Source: VGJW01 sp035286125 (GTDB lineage Bacteria; Cyanobacteriota; Sericytochromatia; S15B-MN24; VGJW01). From it: a stretch of DNA of 18,806 nt. Position 1 is the first letter of the stretch, and each line of letters opens with the position of its first letter. Shown here one piece after another: positions 1-7,486 of this stretch. The stretch lies in NCBI GenBank assembly GCA_035286125.1, contig JAYKIS010000011.1, positions 1 through 18,806 on the forward strand, read 5' to 3'. The notes below the pieces were generated by a model. The model was not told the origin of the DNA, searched no databases, and saw only the letters and a program-made list of their open reading frames with translations. A program made the translations under genes and the position numbers.

Positions 1-733
1 GCGGCGGTTCAGGGTCTGGCAAGGCCTCCAACTGCGCCCGCGCAGCCGCCAGCTCCGTCCACGCAAGCTCCAGCCGTTCGGCCTCGGCTTCGGCGATGTG
101 CCATCTGGCCTCACTGTCCGCATAGACCTCGAGTTGCCGGGCTGCCTCCGCCTCTGCCACGACCAGGCCTGCGAGATCTGCATCGAGGGTTCGCATCAGG
201 CAGGCGCCACGCGGCCTCGAAATAGCCTGAGCCTGTTCTGCAAGGTGCGCTGCGACGACGGCAGGGGCAATGCCGCCAGCATGCGCCGCCCCCAGAATCT
301 GGTCACGCAAGGCTGGTTCAGCCAGGGCCTGCAGGGCTTGCAGGTCCTGCAGGCCAAAGGCATGCACCGACGCGTGGACCGCACGATCGACAGGCCCGAG
401 CAGGTCCGCAAGGCCGCCAGACGGCAACGGACCGCCCTCTGGCCGGACGAGCGTGGGCCTTCTCGATGCATCGGCATGACGCCGCAGCAACAGCGGTCCG
501 GCAAGGTCCTCGATTTCGAGCACGCCCGCCGGGGCCGGGTCCTCCGAATCTGGCCTTCGACCGCCACCTCGAGATGACACGGGACCGAAGAGCATGAAGC
601 TCAGGAATCGCAGGGTCGTGGACTTGCCCGAGCCATTGGGCCCGACGAAAACCGTCAGTCCGGGTCCGATAGCCCGGCAAGCAACGCCCTCCAGCGCGCC
701 ATAGGCCGCGATGGTCCAGCCCCGGATCCTCAC
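1..733 (-). CDS. YhaN-like AAA (SbcC/Rad50-type) ATPase, C-terminus cut by the window edge
   Basis: Reading the minus strand from a GTG at 733 gives 244 open codons with no stop before the window edge. The N-terminus has the SMC/Rad50-like layout: a beta-rich start, then a perfect Walker A GPNGSGKST at residues 31-39 followed by a short hydrophobic helix. From about residue 180 the sequence is rich in Ala, Glu, Leu and Arg and looks like the start of a coiled coil. The GTG overlaps the upstream nuclease stop as GTGA, so the two genes are translationally coupled. A metallophosphoesterase followed by a large AAA ATPase is the arrangement of B. subtilis yhaO-yhaN and resembles sbcD-sbcC. The family is expected to bind DNA ends and power the partner nuclease. 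Walker B, the signature motif and most of the coiled coil lie outside the window, so YhaN versus SbcC cannot be settled. YhaN is favoured because the partner is YhaO-like. Confidence 0.85.
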   Translation of the reverse strand, partial: MRIRGWTIAAYGALEGVACRAIGPGLTVFVGPNGSGKSTTLRFLSFMLFGPVSSRGGGRRPDSEDPAPAGVLEIEDLAGPLLLRRHADASRRPTLVRPEGGPLPSGGLADLLGPVDRAVHASVHAFGLQDLQALQALAEPALRDQILGAAHAGGIAPAVVAAHLAEQAQAISRPRGACLMRTLDADLAGLVVAEAEAARQLEVYADSEARWHIAEAEAERLELAWTELAAARAQLEALPDPEPP

Positions 734-1971
734 GTCTCGCCCGTCCCGGCCAGCATGGCCAGCGCGAGGGCCTCTGCTTCGGCAAACAGGTTCGGGTCAA
801 GCTCGCCCTCGTGGCTACCGGGGTCGCGAGCGGCAGCCAAGGTCGCCTGCAACCACTGGTTCCGCGCATCATCCGCCATGGCGCTGCTCCAGCCACGCAG
901 AGCGGCTGCGGGTCCGCCCCGGGGATCGCCACCGCCTTCTGGACGAGGCATGCGCACGTCGTGCACCAGGGGCAGGACCAGCACATTTTCCGGAGTCCGG
1001 TCATCGAGTACCTGACGAAGCGCCTCGGCGAGGCCAGGCCGCAACAGGTCCCGAGCCAAGGTTGAAGTGCCCTCGAGTGCCACGCGAAGCAGCAGGCCAC
1101 GGCCCTCGGATTGAGCAACAGCACGCTCGGCAGCGTCCCTGAGCAACCGATGGACATCTGCCAGATCAGCATCCGGTGGCAACACGAGCCTTTCGGACAC
1201 GAAGCGCCAACGGTCAAGGGCCACGAACTCGGGTTCGGCGATGACACCCTCGCGGACGCGGCAAACCATGGCCCCCTTGGGGCCGCACTCCGACGGCTTG
1301 GGGCTGCGGCCCTGCAAGTTGCCGGGATAGACCAGCCACGCACGACCCTCCCGACGGACCTGACGACCATGGATGTGTCCAAGCGCCCAGTAGTCGTGCC
1401 CGGACGTGGCAAGGTCGTCGACGGAGCAAGGCGCATAGGGCGCGTGCGCCGCCTCACGGCCCAGGTTGGCATGCAGGAGGGCGATGTGCGGTCCCGGGCC
1501 GACAGGCCGGGGAAAGCGTGCCGCGAGGTTCGCGTGCTCGGAGGTGCCGGCGTGGCTGACTCCGTGAATGGTGGCGATGAGGCTGTTGCCGCGCCGCACG
1601 GTCACGGCCGTCGGGTTGTCTGCCGGAAAGACGTGGACGCCCTCAGGCAAGGGCAGGCGATCCGCGACCTCGTCCTGAGCGTCATGGTTGCCCCGGACGA
1701 TGAAGACCCGGCACCCGTCCCGGACCAGCCGCTCGCATCCGGCGCGCAGCCTGGCATGGGCCCGAAGCCCCCGCATCTGCCCGTCGTGCAGGTCACCGGC
1801 AAGCAGCAGGAACGCGGCCTGCTCCCGCAGGCACAGGGCCACCAGCGCGTCCCAAGCCTCGAGGGACGCATCGCGCAAGGACTCGGCCAAGTGTGGCGCG
1901 ATTCGGGAGACACCCTTGAAGGGGGTATCCAGATGCAGGTCGGCGGCGTGGACGAACGTAAAGGACGACAA
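730..1971 (-). CDS. YhaO/SbcD-like metallophosphoesterase (DNA repair exonuclease)
   Basis: This 413-residue protein carries the calcineurin-like metallophosphoesterase motifs in order: an N-terminal HAADLHLDTPFKG (D-x-H), LLLAGDLHDG (GD), FIVRGNHDA (GNHD) and ALGHIHGRQV (GHxH). These residues form the two-metal nuclease centre. About 180 residues follow as a C-terminal cap or partner-binding region. Length and the start at the first catalytic strand fit the YhaO branch of SbcD-type exonucleases. I chose the TTG at 1971 because GGAGG lies 6 nt upstream and the motif begins immediately after. The longer ATG reading from 2046 adds 25 unconserved residues and runs into the divergent gene. The protein should act on DNA ends with the AAA ATPase encoded just downstream (GTGA overlap). 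There is no signal peptide, so it is cytoplasmic. The family is certain; its precise substrate here is not known. Confidence 0.9.
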   Translation of the reverse strand: MSSFTFVHAADLHLDTPFKGVSRIAPHLAESLRDASLEAWDALVALCLREQAAFLLLAGDLHDGQMRGLRAHARLRAGCERLVRDGCRVFIVRGNHDAQDEVADRLPLPEGVHVFPADNPTAVTVRRGNSLIATIHGVSHAGTSEHANLAARFPRPVGPGPHIALLHANLGREAAHAPYAPCSVDDLATSGHDYWALGHIHGRQVRREGRAWLVYPGNLQGRSPKPSECGPKGAMVCRVREGVIAEPEFVALDRWRFVSERLVLPPDADLADVHRLLRDAAERAVAQSEGRGLLLRVALEGTSTLARDLLRPGLAEALRQVLDDRTPENVLVLPLVHDVRMPRPEGGGDPRGGPAAALRGWSSAMADDARNQWLQATLAAARDPGSHEGELDPNLFAEAEALALAMLAGTGET

Positions 1972-2044
1972 ACAAGGCCTCCGCGAACAGCCTAGCGAAG
2001 TGGCGCCTTCGCCACAACTGCGGCATGACGTGTAGGCTGACCCC
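1972..2044. promoter_or_regulatory. Divergent intergenic region with two overlapping inverted repeats
   Basis: These 73 bp separate the nuclease (minus) from the MBL lipoprotein (plus) and must hold both promoters. Between 1995 and 2015 there are two overlapping perfect inverted repeats: GCGAAG (1995-2000) with CTTCGC (2007-2012), and GTGGCG (2000-2005) with CGCCAC (2010-2015). Only one of the two hairpins can form at a time, and the shared core is the palindrome GGCGCC (2002-2007). This could be an operator or an RNA element. No convincing -35/-10 pair is visible for either gene, and the plus-strand gene has only a weak AGG as ribosome site. Confidence 0.35.
1978..1982 (-). promoter_or_regulatory. 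Ribosome binding site that decides a TTG start
   Basis: A perfect GGAGG on the minus strand lies 6 nt before the TTG at 1971. It supports that non-ATG start for the metallophosphoesterase over the ATG at 2046. Confidence 0.7.
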
Positions 2045-2860
2045 ATGAACCGTCACCCTGTGGTTGCCGCCCGTTCCTGTGCCGAATGGACGAGGGTAGC
2101 CTGCTTGGGACTTGTCCTGTCGGCCTGTGCGCACGCCACGGGCAATCCGGGGACAAGCGAGGGCGCACCCGAGCGCATCGGCGCCGCCTGGGTCGCCGAT
2201 GCGGGCTATGTCCGCGCGTTTGCCCTCGATGCCGGACCGACTGCCGGCGTGGTCCTGATCGACGCCGGCAGCGAAGGGGATGCCGCCACCATTCGCCGAG
2301 TCCTTGCCGCCATGGGTCGCACGCCGGATGCCGTCTCGACCGTGTTGCTGACGCATGCGCATCTCGACCACGTGGCAGGGCTGGGAGCCTTTCCCCAGGC
2401 CAAGGTCATGGCGCTGGCGGACGAGGTGCCACTGGCCCAGGGCGAGGTCGAGGCCCGCAGCCCCTTCGGGCGCAGCCCGCTGGGCTGGTTCTTCCGTGTG
2501 GGCAAGGGCATCCTGATCAGCCGTTCGCTGGCGGACGGCGAGACCTTCGCCATCGGCAATCTCGCGTTCCGCGCCTTCGCCCTGCCGGGCCACACCGACG
2601 GCAGTGCCGCCTACGCGTGCGGCGACCTGCTGTTCCTGGGAGATGCCGCCTATGGCAATGGTCCGGCTCGCCTCGAAGGACCGCGCTGGGTGTTCAGCCA
2701 CGACGTGCCGCAGGGCGAGGCCTCGCTGGCCGGTCTGGCCGATCGGCTGGGGGGGGTGTCGCCCGCGCCCACCTGGCTGCTCCCGTCCCACACGCCGCCC
2801 GTGGCCGGCATGGCGCCACTCGTGCGCTGGGCCGGTCAGTGGCGCTCATCGCGACGCTGA
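2045..2860 (+). CDS. Metallo-beta-lactamase-fold hydrolase, predicted lipoprotein
   Basis: This 271-residue protein has a type II signal peptide: a basic N-terminus, a hydrophobic stretch and the lipobox LSAC with Cys28, followed by Ala. It should therefore be lipid-anchored in the envelope, facing the periplasm if the host is Gram-negative. The metal-binding set of the MBL fold is complete: HAHLDH gives His104, His106, Asp108 and His109, GHTDGS gives His183, LLFLGDA gives Asp200, and LLPSHTP gives His249. A bimetallic hydrolase is therefore expected. The pattern fits the broad glyoxalase II/beta-lactamase-like group; nothing visible identifies the substrate, and antibiotic hydrolysis should not be assumed. 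The gene is divergent from the nuclease gene and lies 86 bp before the vWA/phosphatase/kinase cassette, which appears to have its own promoter. The ATG at 2045 is needed for the signal peptide. Confidence 0.88.
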   Translation: MNRHPVVAARSCAEWTRVACLGLVLSACAHATGNPGTSEGAPERIGAAWVADAGYVRAFALDAGPTAGVVLIDAGSEGDAATIRRVLAAMGRTPDAVSTVLLTHAHLDHVAGLGAFPQAKVMALADEVPLAQGEVEARSPFGRSPLGWFFRVGKGILISRSLADGETFAIGNLAFRAFALPGHTDGSAAYACGDLLFLGDAAYGNGPARLEGPRWVFSHDVPQGEASLAGLADRLGGVSPAPTWLLPSHTPPVAGMAPLVRWAGQWRSSRR

Positions 2861-2875
2861 ACCTGCAGGCCGAAC

Positions 2876-2904
2876 TTGACTTGAAATGAAGCATGGGCTA
2901 TGGC
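2876..2904 (+). promoter_or_regulatory. Possible sigma-70-type promoter for the vWA/phosphatase/kinase operon
   Basis: TTGACT (2876-2881) matches the -35 consensus at five of six positions. It is followed after 17 bp by TATGGC (2899-2904), a weak -10. The site lies in the 86-bp gap before the yegL-like gene, about 40 bp before its start codon. Found by eye only. Confidence 0.35.
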
Positions 2905-2946
2905 CTGTCAGGTGCAGCCCCTCGCCCGAAAGATGCGGAGCCAGCC

Positions 2947-3609
2947 ATGACCCAGCAGATCTCGTTCAGCGCCGCCGAGTTTGCCGACAATCCCGAACCC
3001 CGTTGCGCCTGCCTGCTGCTGCTCGATGTCTCGGGTTCCATGGCGGGAACCCCGATGGCCCAGCTCAATGAGGGGCTTCGTGCCTTCCGACAGGAACTGC
3101 TGCTGGACCCCCTCGCGATGAAACGGGTCGAGGTCGGCATCGTCTCGTTTGGTCCCGTGACCATCGAGGCCCACTTCACGGAGGCCGGCGGGTTCCTCCC
3201 GCCCTCCCTCGTCGCCCGCACGGACACGCCCATGGGCGAGGCCATCACCCGGGGCATCGAGATGGTGCGGCGCCGCAAGGAAGAATACCGGACCCATGGC
3301 ATCGCCTACTACCGGCCCTGGATCTTCCTGATTACGGACGGAGCGCCCACGGACGGGTGGGCAGAGGCGGCCGAAGCCGTGCAAGCGGGCGAGGAAGCCC
3401 GCGCCTTCGCCTTCTTCTCGGTCGGAGTCCAGGGGGCCAACATGGACATCCTCGAAGCCCTGAACCCGCAGCGGGCCCCGTTGAAGTTGCAAGGCCTGCA
3501 GTTCCGGGAATTGTTCACGTGGCTGTCCGGATCGTTGAAGTCCGTCAGCCGCTCGACCCCGGGTGCCGAACTCAAGTTGGATTCCCCCCGGGGCTGGGCC
3601 GTCCTCTGA
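2947..3609 (+). CDS. yegL: TerY/YegL-type von Willebrand factor A protein
   Basis: This 220-residue cytoplasmic protein is a single vWA domain, the usual length of E. coli YegL and TerY-family proteins. The metal-ion-dependent adhesion site is intact: DVSGS at residues 27-31, a Thr in ARTDTPMGEAI near residue 100, and the aspartate of LITDGAPTD. The fold binds a divalent ion and a protein ligand. I chose the ATG at 2947 because GGAG (2937-2940) lies 6 nt upstream; the longer reading from 2893 adds 18 residues with no family character. The PP2C phosphatase gene follows after 22 nt and the kinase gene overlaps that one. Comparative genomics calls this combination the TerY-P triad, in which the vWA protein is thought to be a scaffold or phosphorylation partner. 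The E. coli equivalents are yegL, yegK and yegI. Confidence 0.9.
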   Translation: MTQQISFSAAEFADNPEPRCACLLLLDVSGSMAGTPMAQLNEGLRAFRQELLLDPLAMKRVEVGIVSFGPVTIEAHFTEAGGFLPPSLVARTDTPMGEAITRGIEMVRRRKEEYRTHGIAYYRPWIFLITDGAPTDGWAEAAEAVQAGEEARAFAFFSVGVQGANMDILEALNPQRAPLKLQGLQFRELFTWLSGSLKSVSRSTPGAELKLDSPRGWAVL

Positions 3610-3617
3610 TGCCCCAC

Positions 3618-3624
3618 GGGAGGG
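3618..3624 (+). promoter_or_regulatory. Ribosome binding site that decides a TTG start
   Basis: GGGAGGG lies 7 nt before the TTG at 3632. It supports that start for the PP2C phosphatase; no in-frame ATG fits the family's N-terminus. Confidence 0.65.
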
Positions 3625-3631
3625 CCCCGTC

Positions 3632-4411
3632 TTGACCTGGAGGACCGTTGGCGGATCGGTGGCCGGCAGCGCACACGAGCGCACCGGAACACCCTGCCAG
3701 GATGCGTGGGTCATCCGCAACCTGAAGCAGGCGCCGTGCGGCCCCGTGGTGGTGCTGGTCGTGGCGGACGGTGCCGGCAGCGCCCCGCGTGGCGGGGTCG
3801 GAGCCGCGCTCGCCGTCCGGGCTGCTGCGGCCCACGCGGAGGACGCCCTGGCGACAGGAAAGTGGCATGGCGAGGAAACGCTGCGGGCGTGCTTCACGGT
3901 AGCCAGGGCCGCGCTGACGGCCGAGGCCGTGACCCACGGAGCCCCCCTGTCCGACTTTGCCTGCACGCTCCTGATGGCGGTGCTGGGTCGTCAGATGACC
4001 TTGCTGGCACAGATTGGCGATGGGGCCATCGTGGTGTCCTCGCACCATGACGAAACACTTTTCGTGCCCATCACCCCCATGGTCTGCGAGTACGCCAATG
4101 TCACGCGGTTCCTGACGGACGCGAACGCGATGGAGCTGCTCGAGGTCCGCGCGTTCCCCGAACCGGCGCGCAGGGCGGCCTTGCTGACGGACGGTCTGCA
4201 ACGGCTGGCGCTGCGCTGGGGTGACGAAGTGGGCCACCTGCCTTTCTTCAGGCCGTTTTTCGACGTGTTGCAGCATGCGGGCGAGGGCCAGGACCAGCAC
4301 CTCACGGAGGCGATGGAGACCTTCCTGGGAAGTCCGGCCGTGCGCGAGCGAACAGACGACGACACGACCCTGGTCTGTGCCCACTGGCTGGGTGCTCCGC
4401 CGGATGCATGA
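3632..4411 (+). CDS. pphC: PP2C-type Ser/Thr protein phosphatase (YegK/PphC-like)
   Basis: This 259-residue protein matches the PP2C-like phosphatases represented by E. coli YegK (PphC). It has GTPCQDA near the N-terminus (residues 19-25), the metal-binding ADGAGS with Asp46-Gly47, LAQIGDGAIVV (GDG), LLTDGL, and a C-terminal ERTDDDTTL carrying the last metal-binding aspartate. A Mn/Mg-dependent phosphoserine/phosphothreonine phosphatase is therefore expected. A TTG start with GGGAGGG 7 nt upstream fits the family's N-terminus; the longer ATG reading from 3563 overlaps the upstream gene. The stop overlaps the kinase start by 8 bp, so kinase and phosphatase are co-translated. The likely role is to reverse the kinase's phosphorylation of itself, the vWA protein or another target. 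There is no membrane segment, so it is cytoplasmic. Confidence 0.9.
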   Translation: MTWRTVGGSVAGSAHERTGTPCQDAWVIRNLKQAPCGPVVVLVVADGAGSAPRGGVGAALAVRAAAAHAEDALATGKWHGEETLRACFTVARAALTAEAVTHGAPLSDFACTLLMAVLGRQMTLLAQIGDGAIVVSSHHDETLFVPITPMVCEYANVTRFLTDANAMELLEVRAFPEPARRAALLTDGLQRLALRWGDEVGHLPFFRPFFDVLQHAGEGQDQHLTEAMETFLGSPAVRERTDDDTTLVCAHWLGAPPDA

Positions 4412-6236
4412 TCGCCTCGTCCTCGAGGACGGCAGGCCACTGACGCTGGGGCAGGAACTGGGCCGTGGCGGAGAGGGCAGCGTCCATGCCTTGCCTGAAA
4501 TGCCCGAAGGCGTCGCCAAGCTGTATCATCCCGCGCACTTCCCCGATGCCGAGAAGCAGGCCAAGCTGCGGACGATGGTCCAGGTCTACGACGACGAGCT
4601 GGCCACCTATGCGGCCTGGCCCAGCCACACGCTGCATCGTGTCGCCGAGGGTCCCGTCATCGGCTTCGTGATGCCGCGAATGGGCGACAGGCATCCGCTG
4701 CACATGCTGTACGCCCCCGGCAGTCGCAAGCGCCTCCTGCCGGATGCCGGATGGGACTTCCTGCTCTGTGCGGCCCGCAACACCGCAGCCGCCTTCGAGG
4801 CCATCCACAGCCGGGGACACGTGGTGGGAGACATCAACCCGGGCAACATCCTGTTTGCGGCGGACAGCCGCGTGGCGCTCATCGACTGCGACTCCTTCCA
4901 GATTCGGGAACCCGGCCTGACGCATCGCTGCAAGGTCGGTGTCGGCCACTTCACGCCGCCCGAATTGCAGGGACTGGAGGCCTTCGACGCCATGGACCGC
5001 ACCGTCGCCCACGACCACTTCGGGCTGGCGCTGCTGTTGTTCCACCTGCTGTTCGGCGGGCGCCATCCCTTCACGGGCGTGCCCCTCCGGCCCGAGGCCG
5101 GCGAGGTGCTGGATGACGACATCCGGAGCTACCGCTACGCCCATGCCCCGGATGCGGAGGCCCGAGGCCTCAAGGCTGCGACTGGCGCGATTCCCGTGGC
5201 GATCGTGCCCGAGCATATCCAGGCGCTGTTCCTGCGCGCCTTTACCGAGGAGGGCACGCACGTGGGCCGACCGACCGCCGGCCAGTGGGTCGAAGTCCTG
5301 GACGGGCTGCGCGGAAGCCTGCGCAGTTGCGACAGGAATGGCAACCACGCGTACCCGGCCCAGACCGGATGGTGCCCCTGGTGCGCCTTCGACGGTCAGG
5401 GATTGGCCTATTTCCTGCCGCAGGCACCACGCACGCGCCGACCCATGATTGAGCCCTTCCAGATTCACCGCTTCTGGTGGCAGGTGGAGGCCATCGTGCC
5501 GGCGCCCTTGCCCGAGCGCCCGGACCCCGACAGCCTGGGTGCCACAGGCGTGCCGCTGCCGAAGGCCGGCGGGGGCGTCCTGAGCCGACTGCGCCTGCCC
5601 AGGGCCGAATCGCGCCAGCGGCACGAGGCACGCTTCGAGGCCGAGGAGGCCTTTCGGGAAGCTTGGCGTGAAGTCGAACAGAAGCTGTCCCTGCAGGCCT
5701 TCCAGGCCAGCAAGCAACGGCTCGCGACCCTGAAGCAGGCCTATCTGGATCTGGGGCGCCTCGAAGGTCAGGAAGAGATGGCGATGCTGGAGAGGGTACG
5801 GCTTCGGGAGCTCGATCGGCTGCTCCGGCGCCACGCCGTCGAGGATGCCGAAATTCCGTGGTTCAGTCCGGCAAAGCGCCAGAGGTTGGCGGCTGCCGGC
5901 GTGACCACGGCCGCCGAAGTGACGCGCGAGGCGCTGGGTCGCGTGCCTGATCTGGGCGGAATGCTGGTCAAGGCCTTGCTGGATTGGCGTTCGGGCATCG
6001 AGCGGCAGATAGAGATAGACCCTGTCCGCCTTGCGACAGGTCAGGATCGGGAACTGCTCAGACGCGTCGCGGACAGCCGGCGTCTGGAGCTGGAGGAGGG
6101 ATTGCGCACCGGCCTTGCCACGCTGAAGGAAATTGAAGCCGCACGTGCCCGGCAGCGTCCGGCCTTGCTCGAGGCGCTGGGCCGGGCAGCTGCCCGGGTG
6201 GCGCAGGCACGGGCGGACGTTGCCGTGCTTGGCTGA
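4404..6236 (+). CDS. yegI: YegI-like protein kinase with Cys/His knuckle and helix-hairpin-helix tail
   Basis: This 610-residue protein matches the architecture of E. coli YegI. The N-terminal kinase domain has a glycine-rich loop GRGGEGSV (21-27), the ATP lysine in VAKLYH (Lys39), a catalytic loop GDINPGN with Asp143 and Asn148, and DCDSFQ (Asp161) in place of DFG. The usual HRD is replaced by VGD, as in other TerY-associated kinases, so ATP and metal residues are present. After the kinase, C-x5-H-x8-C-x2-C (Cys309, His315, Cys324, Cys327) looks like a zinc knuckle. An Arg/Glu/Leu-rich helical, probably coiled-coil region covers roughly residues 395-480. A helix-hairpin-helix-like segment (about 487-530) suggests DNA or protein binding. 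ATG 4404 lies inside the end of the phosphatase gene; the longer reading from 4221 is a shadow of that gene. It is cytoplasmic, and its target is unknown. Confidence 0.9.
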   Translation: MHDRLVLEDGRPLTLGQELGRGGEGSVHALPEMPEGVAKLYHPAHFPDAEKQAKLRTMVQVYDDELATYAAWPSHTLHRVAEGPVIGFVMPRMGDRHPLHMLYAPGSRKRLLPDAGWDFLLCAARNTAAAFEAIHSRGHVVGDINPGNILFAADSRVALIDCDSFQIREPGLTHRCKVGVGHFTPPELQGLEAFDAMDRTVAHDHFGLALLLFHLLFGGRHPFTGVPLRPEAGEVLDDDIRSYRYAHAPDAEARGLKAATGAIPVAIVPEHIQALFLRAFTEEGTHVGRPTAGQWVEVLDGLRGSLRSCDRNGNHAYPAQTGWCPWCAFDGQGLAYFLPQAPRTRRPMIEPFQIHRFWWQVEAIVPAPLPERPDPDSLGATGVPLPKAGGGVLSRLRLPRAESRQRHEARFEAEEAFREAWREVEQKLSLQAFQASKQRLATLKQAYLDLGRLEGQEEMAMLERVRLRELDRLLRRHAVEDAEIPWFSPAKRQRLAAAGVTTAAEVTREALGRVPDLGGMLVKALLDWRSGIERQIEIDPVRLATGQDRELLRRVADSRRLELEEGLRTGLATLKEIEAARARQRPALLEALGRAAARVAQARADVAVLG

Positions 6237-6256
6237 CATCCGCCCGCGCTCGCCGG

Positions 6257-7486
6257 TCAGTCCCGGCTGCGCTCGCGATTGTAGGCCTGGGCGCCAGCGC
6301 GCTTGCGCAACTTGCGATCGTCCCCGGACAGGTAGTCACGTTCAAGGGCATCGAGGCCCCTGAGTTCGGCATCCTTGTCGGCACCGGCCGGTGCCGCCAT
6401 CACCAGGCGGCGGGCCTGATCCAGCTCTCGGGCCACCGAGTCACGGTCTCCCCGGTCGATATGCTGCAGGACCCGACGCTTCGATTGTGAAGCCTCGAGC
6501 AGGGCGACAAGACGCACGACCTCGTCGTCCTCGGGCAGGCGGTGCCACGCGTCCCGGTCGCATCCCTCGAGCGCAAGCTTGGCCACCACCTTGTGGCGGG
6601 TTCCCGTACCGGGTTCGTCCCAGGCCAGACGTACACTCAGGACCTCGACAGGCCCGTCGAGGGGCGGTACCCGCAGCCTGAGCACGACGCTCGTGCGGGC
6701 GCCGGAGCGCAGGTTGGCGAGCTTCCAGCCGCCCCGCGGCGTCCGGTCGAGGGCGTTCAGGACCTCGAGGACTTCGGCGCGGCCCCCGGGTTGCAAGCCG
6801 ATGCTGACCCGCTCTCCGACGAGGGTGGTCATGCCGGAGAGCTCTGCCTCGAAGATGCCGGGCAACTGGGCCGGATCCTCGATGTAGTAGTAGTGGCCAT
6901 CGCCCTCGCGCGCCATGGCCTCGAGCAACTGCTCGTGAAAGTCGCTGCCGACGCCGAGTGTCGTCGTGCTGATGCCCTCGGTCGCTGCGGACGCGGCCCA
7001 GCCGCCGAGTGCGCCGACACGGCTCTCGCCCCGGTTGGCCATGCCGTCGGAGACCAGCATGATCCGGTTCAGGGCTCCTTCGGCCCGATGATCGGCCACC
7101 TGCTGCCGCCCGGCTTCCCAGCCACCGGCCAGATGGGTACAGCCCCCGGGCCGGATCTGCCGGATGGCCTCGAGCACCGGATCGGGATTTGACATGGCCA
7201 CGCTGGGTTGCAGGACCTCGACCTGGTCGTTGAACACCGTCAGGCTGAAGCGATCCTCGGGGGCCAACTGCCGGACAAGGCAGGCTGCAGCCTCGCGGGC
7301 GAAGGCGATCTTCTCGCCACCCATCGAGCCCGAACGGTCGAGGACCAGGGCCAGATTCAGGGGTGGTCTGGGTTGTCGTGAGCGTACGGCAGGGACATCC
7401 ACCGTCACGAGTACCTCGAGGGTGACGGACGCATCCGTGCGAGCTGCGGCACGGATGGGGCGAATGTTCAGGACGGGTTGGGACAT
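6257..7486 (-). CDS. vWA-domain protein (YfbK/inter-alpha-trypsin-like)
   Basis: This 409-residue protein has an N-terminal beta segment, then a vWA domain with a complete MIDAS: DRSGS at residues 50-54, the Thr of GGCTHLAGG and the Asp of LVSDGMAN. A second beta-rich region and a helical C-terminus rich in charged residues follow. This resembles bacterial YfbK/calcium-activated chloride channel-like vWA proteins, which are ligand-binding and not channels. No signal peptide or membrane helix is visible from the chosen start, so it is probably cytoplasmic. ATG 7486 has GAGG 8 nt upstream; the 40 extra residues of the longer reading are low-complexity intergenic sequence. It is convergent with the kinase gene (20 bp gap) and divergent from the SPFH lipoprotein gene. 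It could bind the same phosphosignalling partners as the YegL-like protein, but that rests on position only. Confidence 0.85.
   Translation of the reverse strand: MSQPVLNIRPIRAAARTDASVTLEVLVTVDVPAVRSRQPRPPLNLALVLDRSGSMGGEKIAFAREAAACLVRQLAPEDRFSLTVFNDQVEVLQPSVAMSNPDPVLEAIRQIRPGGCTHLAGGWEAGRQQVADHRAEGALNRIMLVSDGMANRGESRVGALGGWAASAATEGISTTTLGVGSDFHEQLLEAMAREGDGHYYYIEDPAQLPGIFEAELSGMTTLVGERVSIGLQPGGRAEVLEVLNALDRTPRGGWKLANLRSGARTSVVLRLRVPPLDGPVEVLSVRLAWDEPGTGTRHKVVAKLALEGCDRDAWHRLPEDDEVVRLVALLEASQSKRRVLQHIDRGDRDSVARELDQARRLVMAAPAGADKDAELRGLDALERDYLSGDDRKLRKRAGAQAYNRERSRD

Noticed and set aside
318..1472. A 384-residue minus-strand open frame in another frame of the nuclease/ATPase pair.
   Set aside because: The frames with Walker A and metallophosphoesterase motifs are the real ones.
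1972..2046. An ATG start 25 codons upstream for the YhaO-like nuclease.
   Set aside because: It overlaps the divergent MBL gene start, adds unconserved residues, and the TTG at 1971 has a GGAGG 6 nt upstream.
2045..2860. Reading the MBL-fold protein as an antibiotic-resistance beta-lactamase.
   Set aside because: The metal site is shared by the whole MBL superfamily, and nothing in the sequence specifies beta-lactam substrates.
4302..6239. A 645-residue minus-strand open frame opposite the YegI-like kinase.
   Set aside because: The plus-strand frame has full kinase motifs; this one is a GC-bias shadow without motifs.
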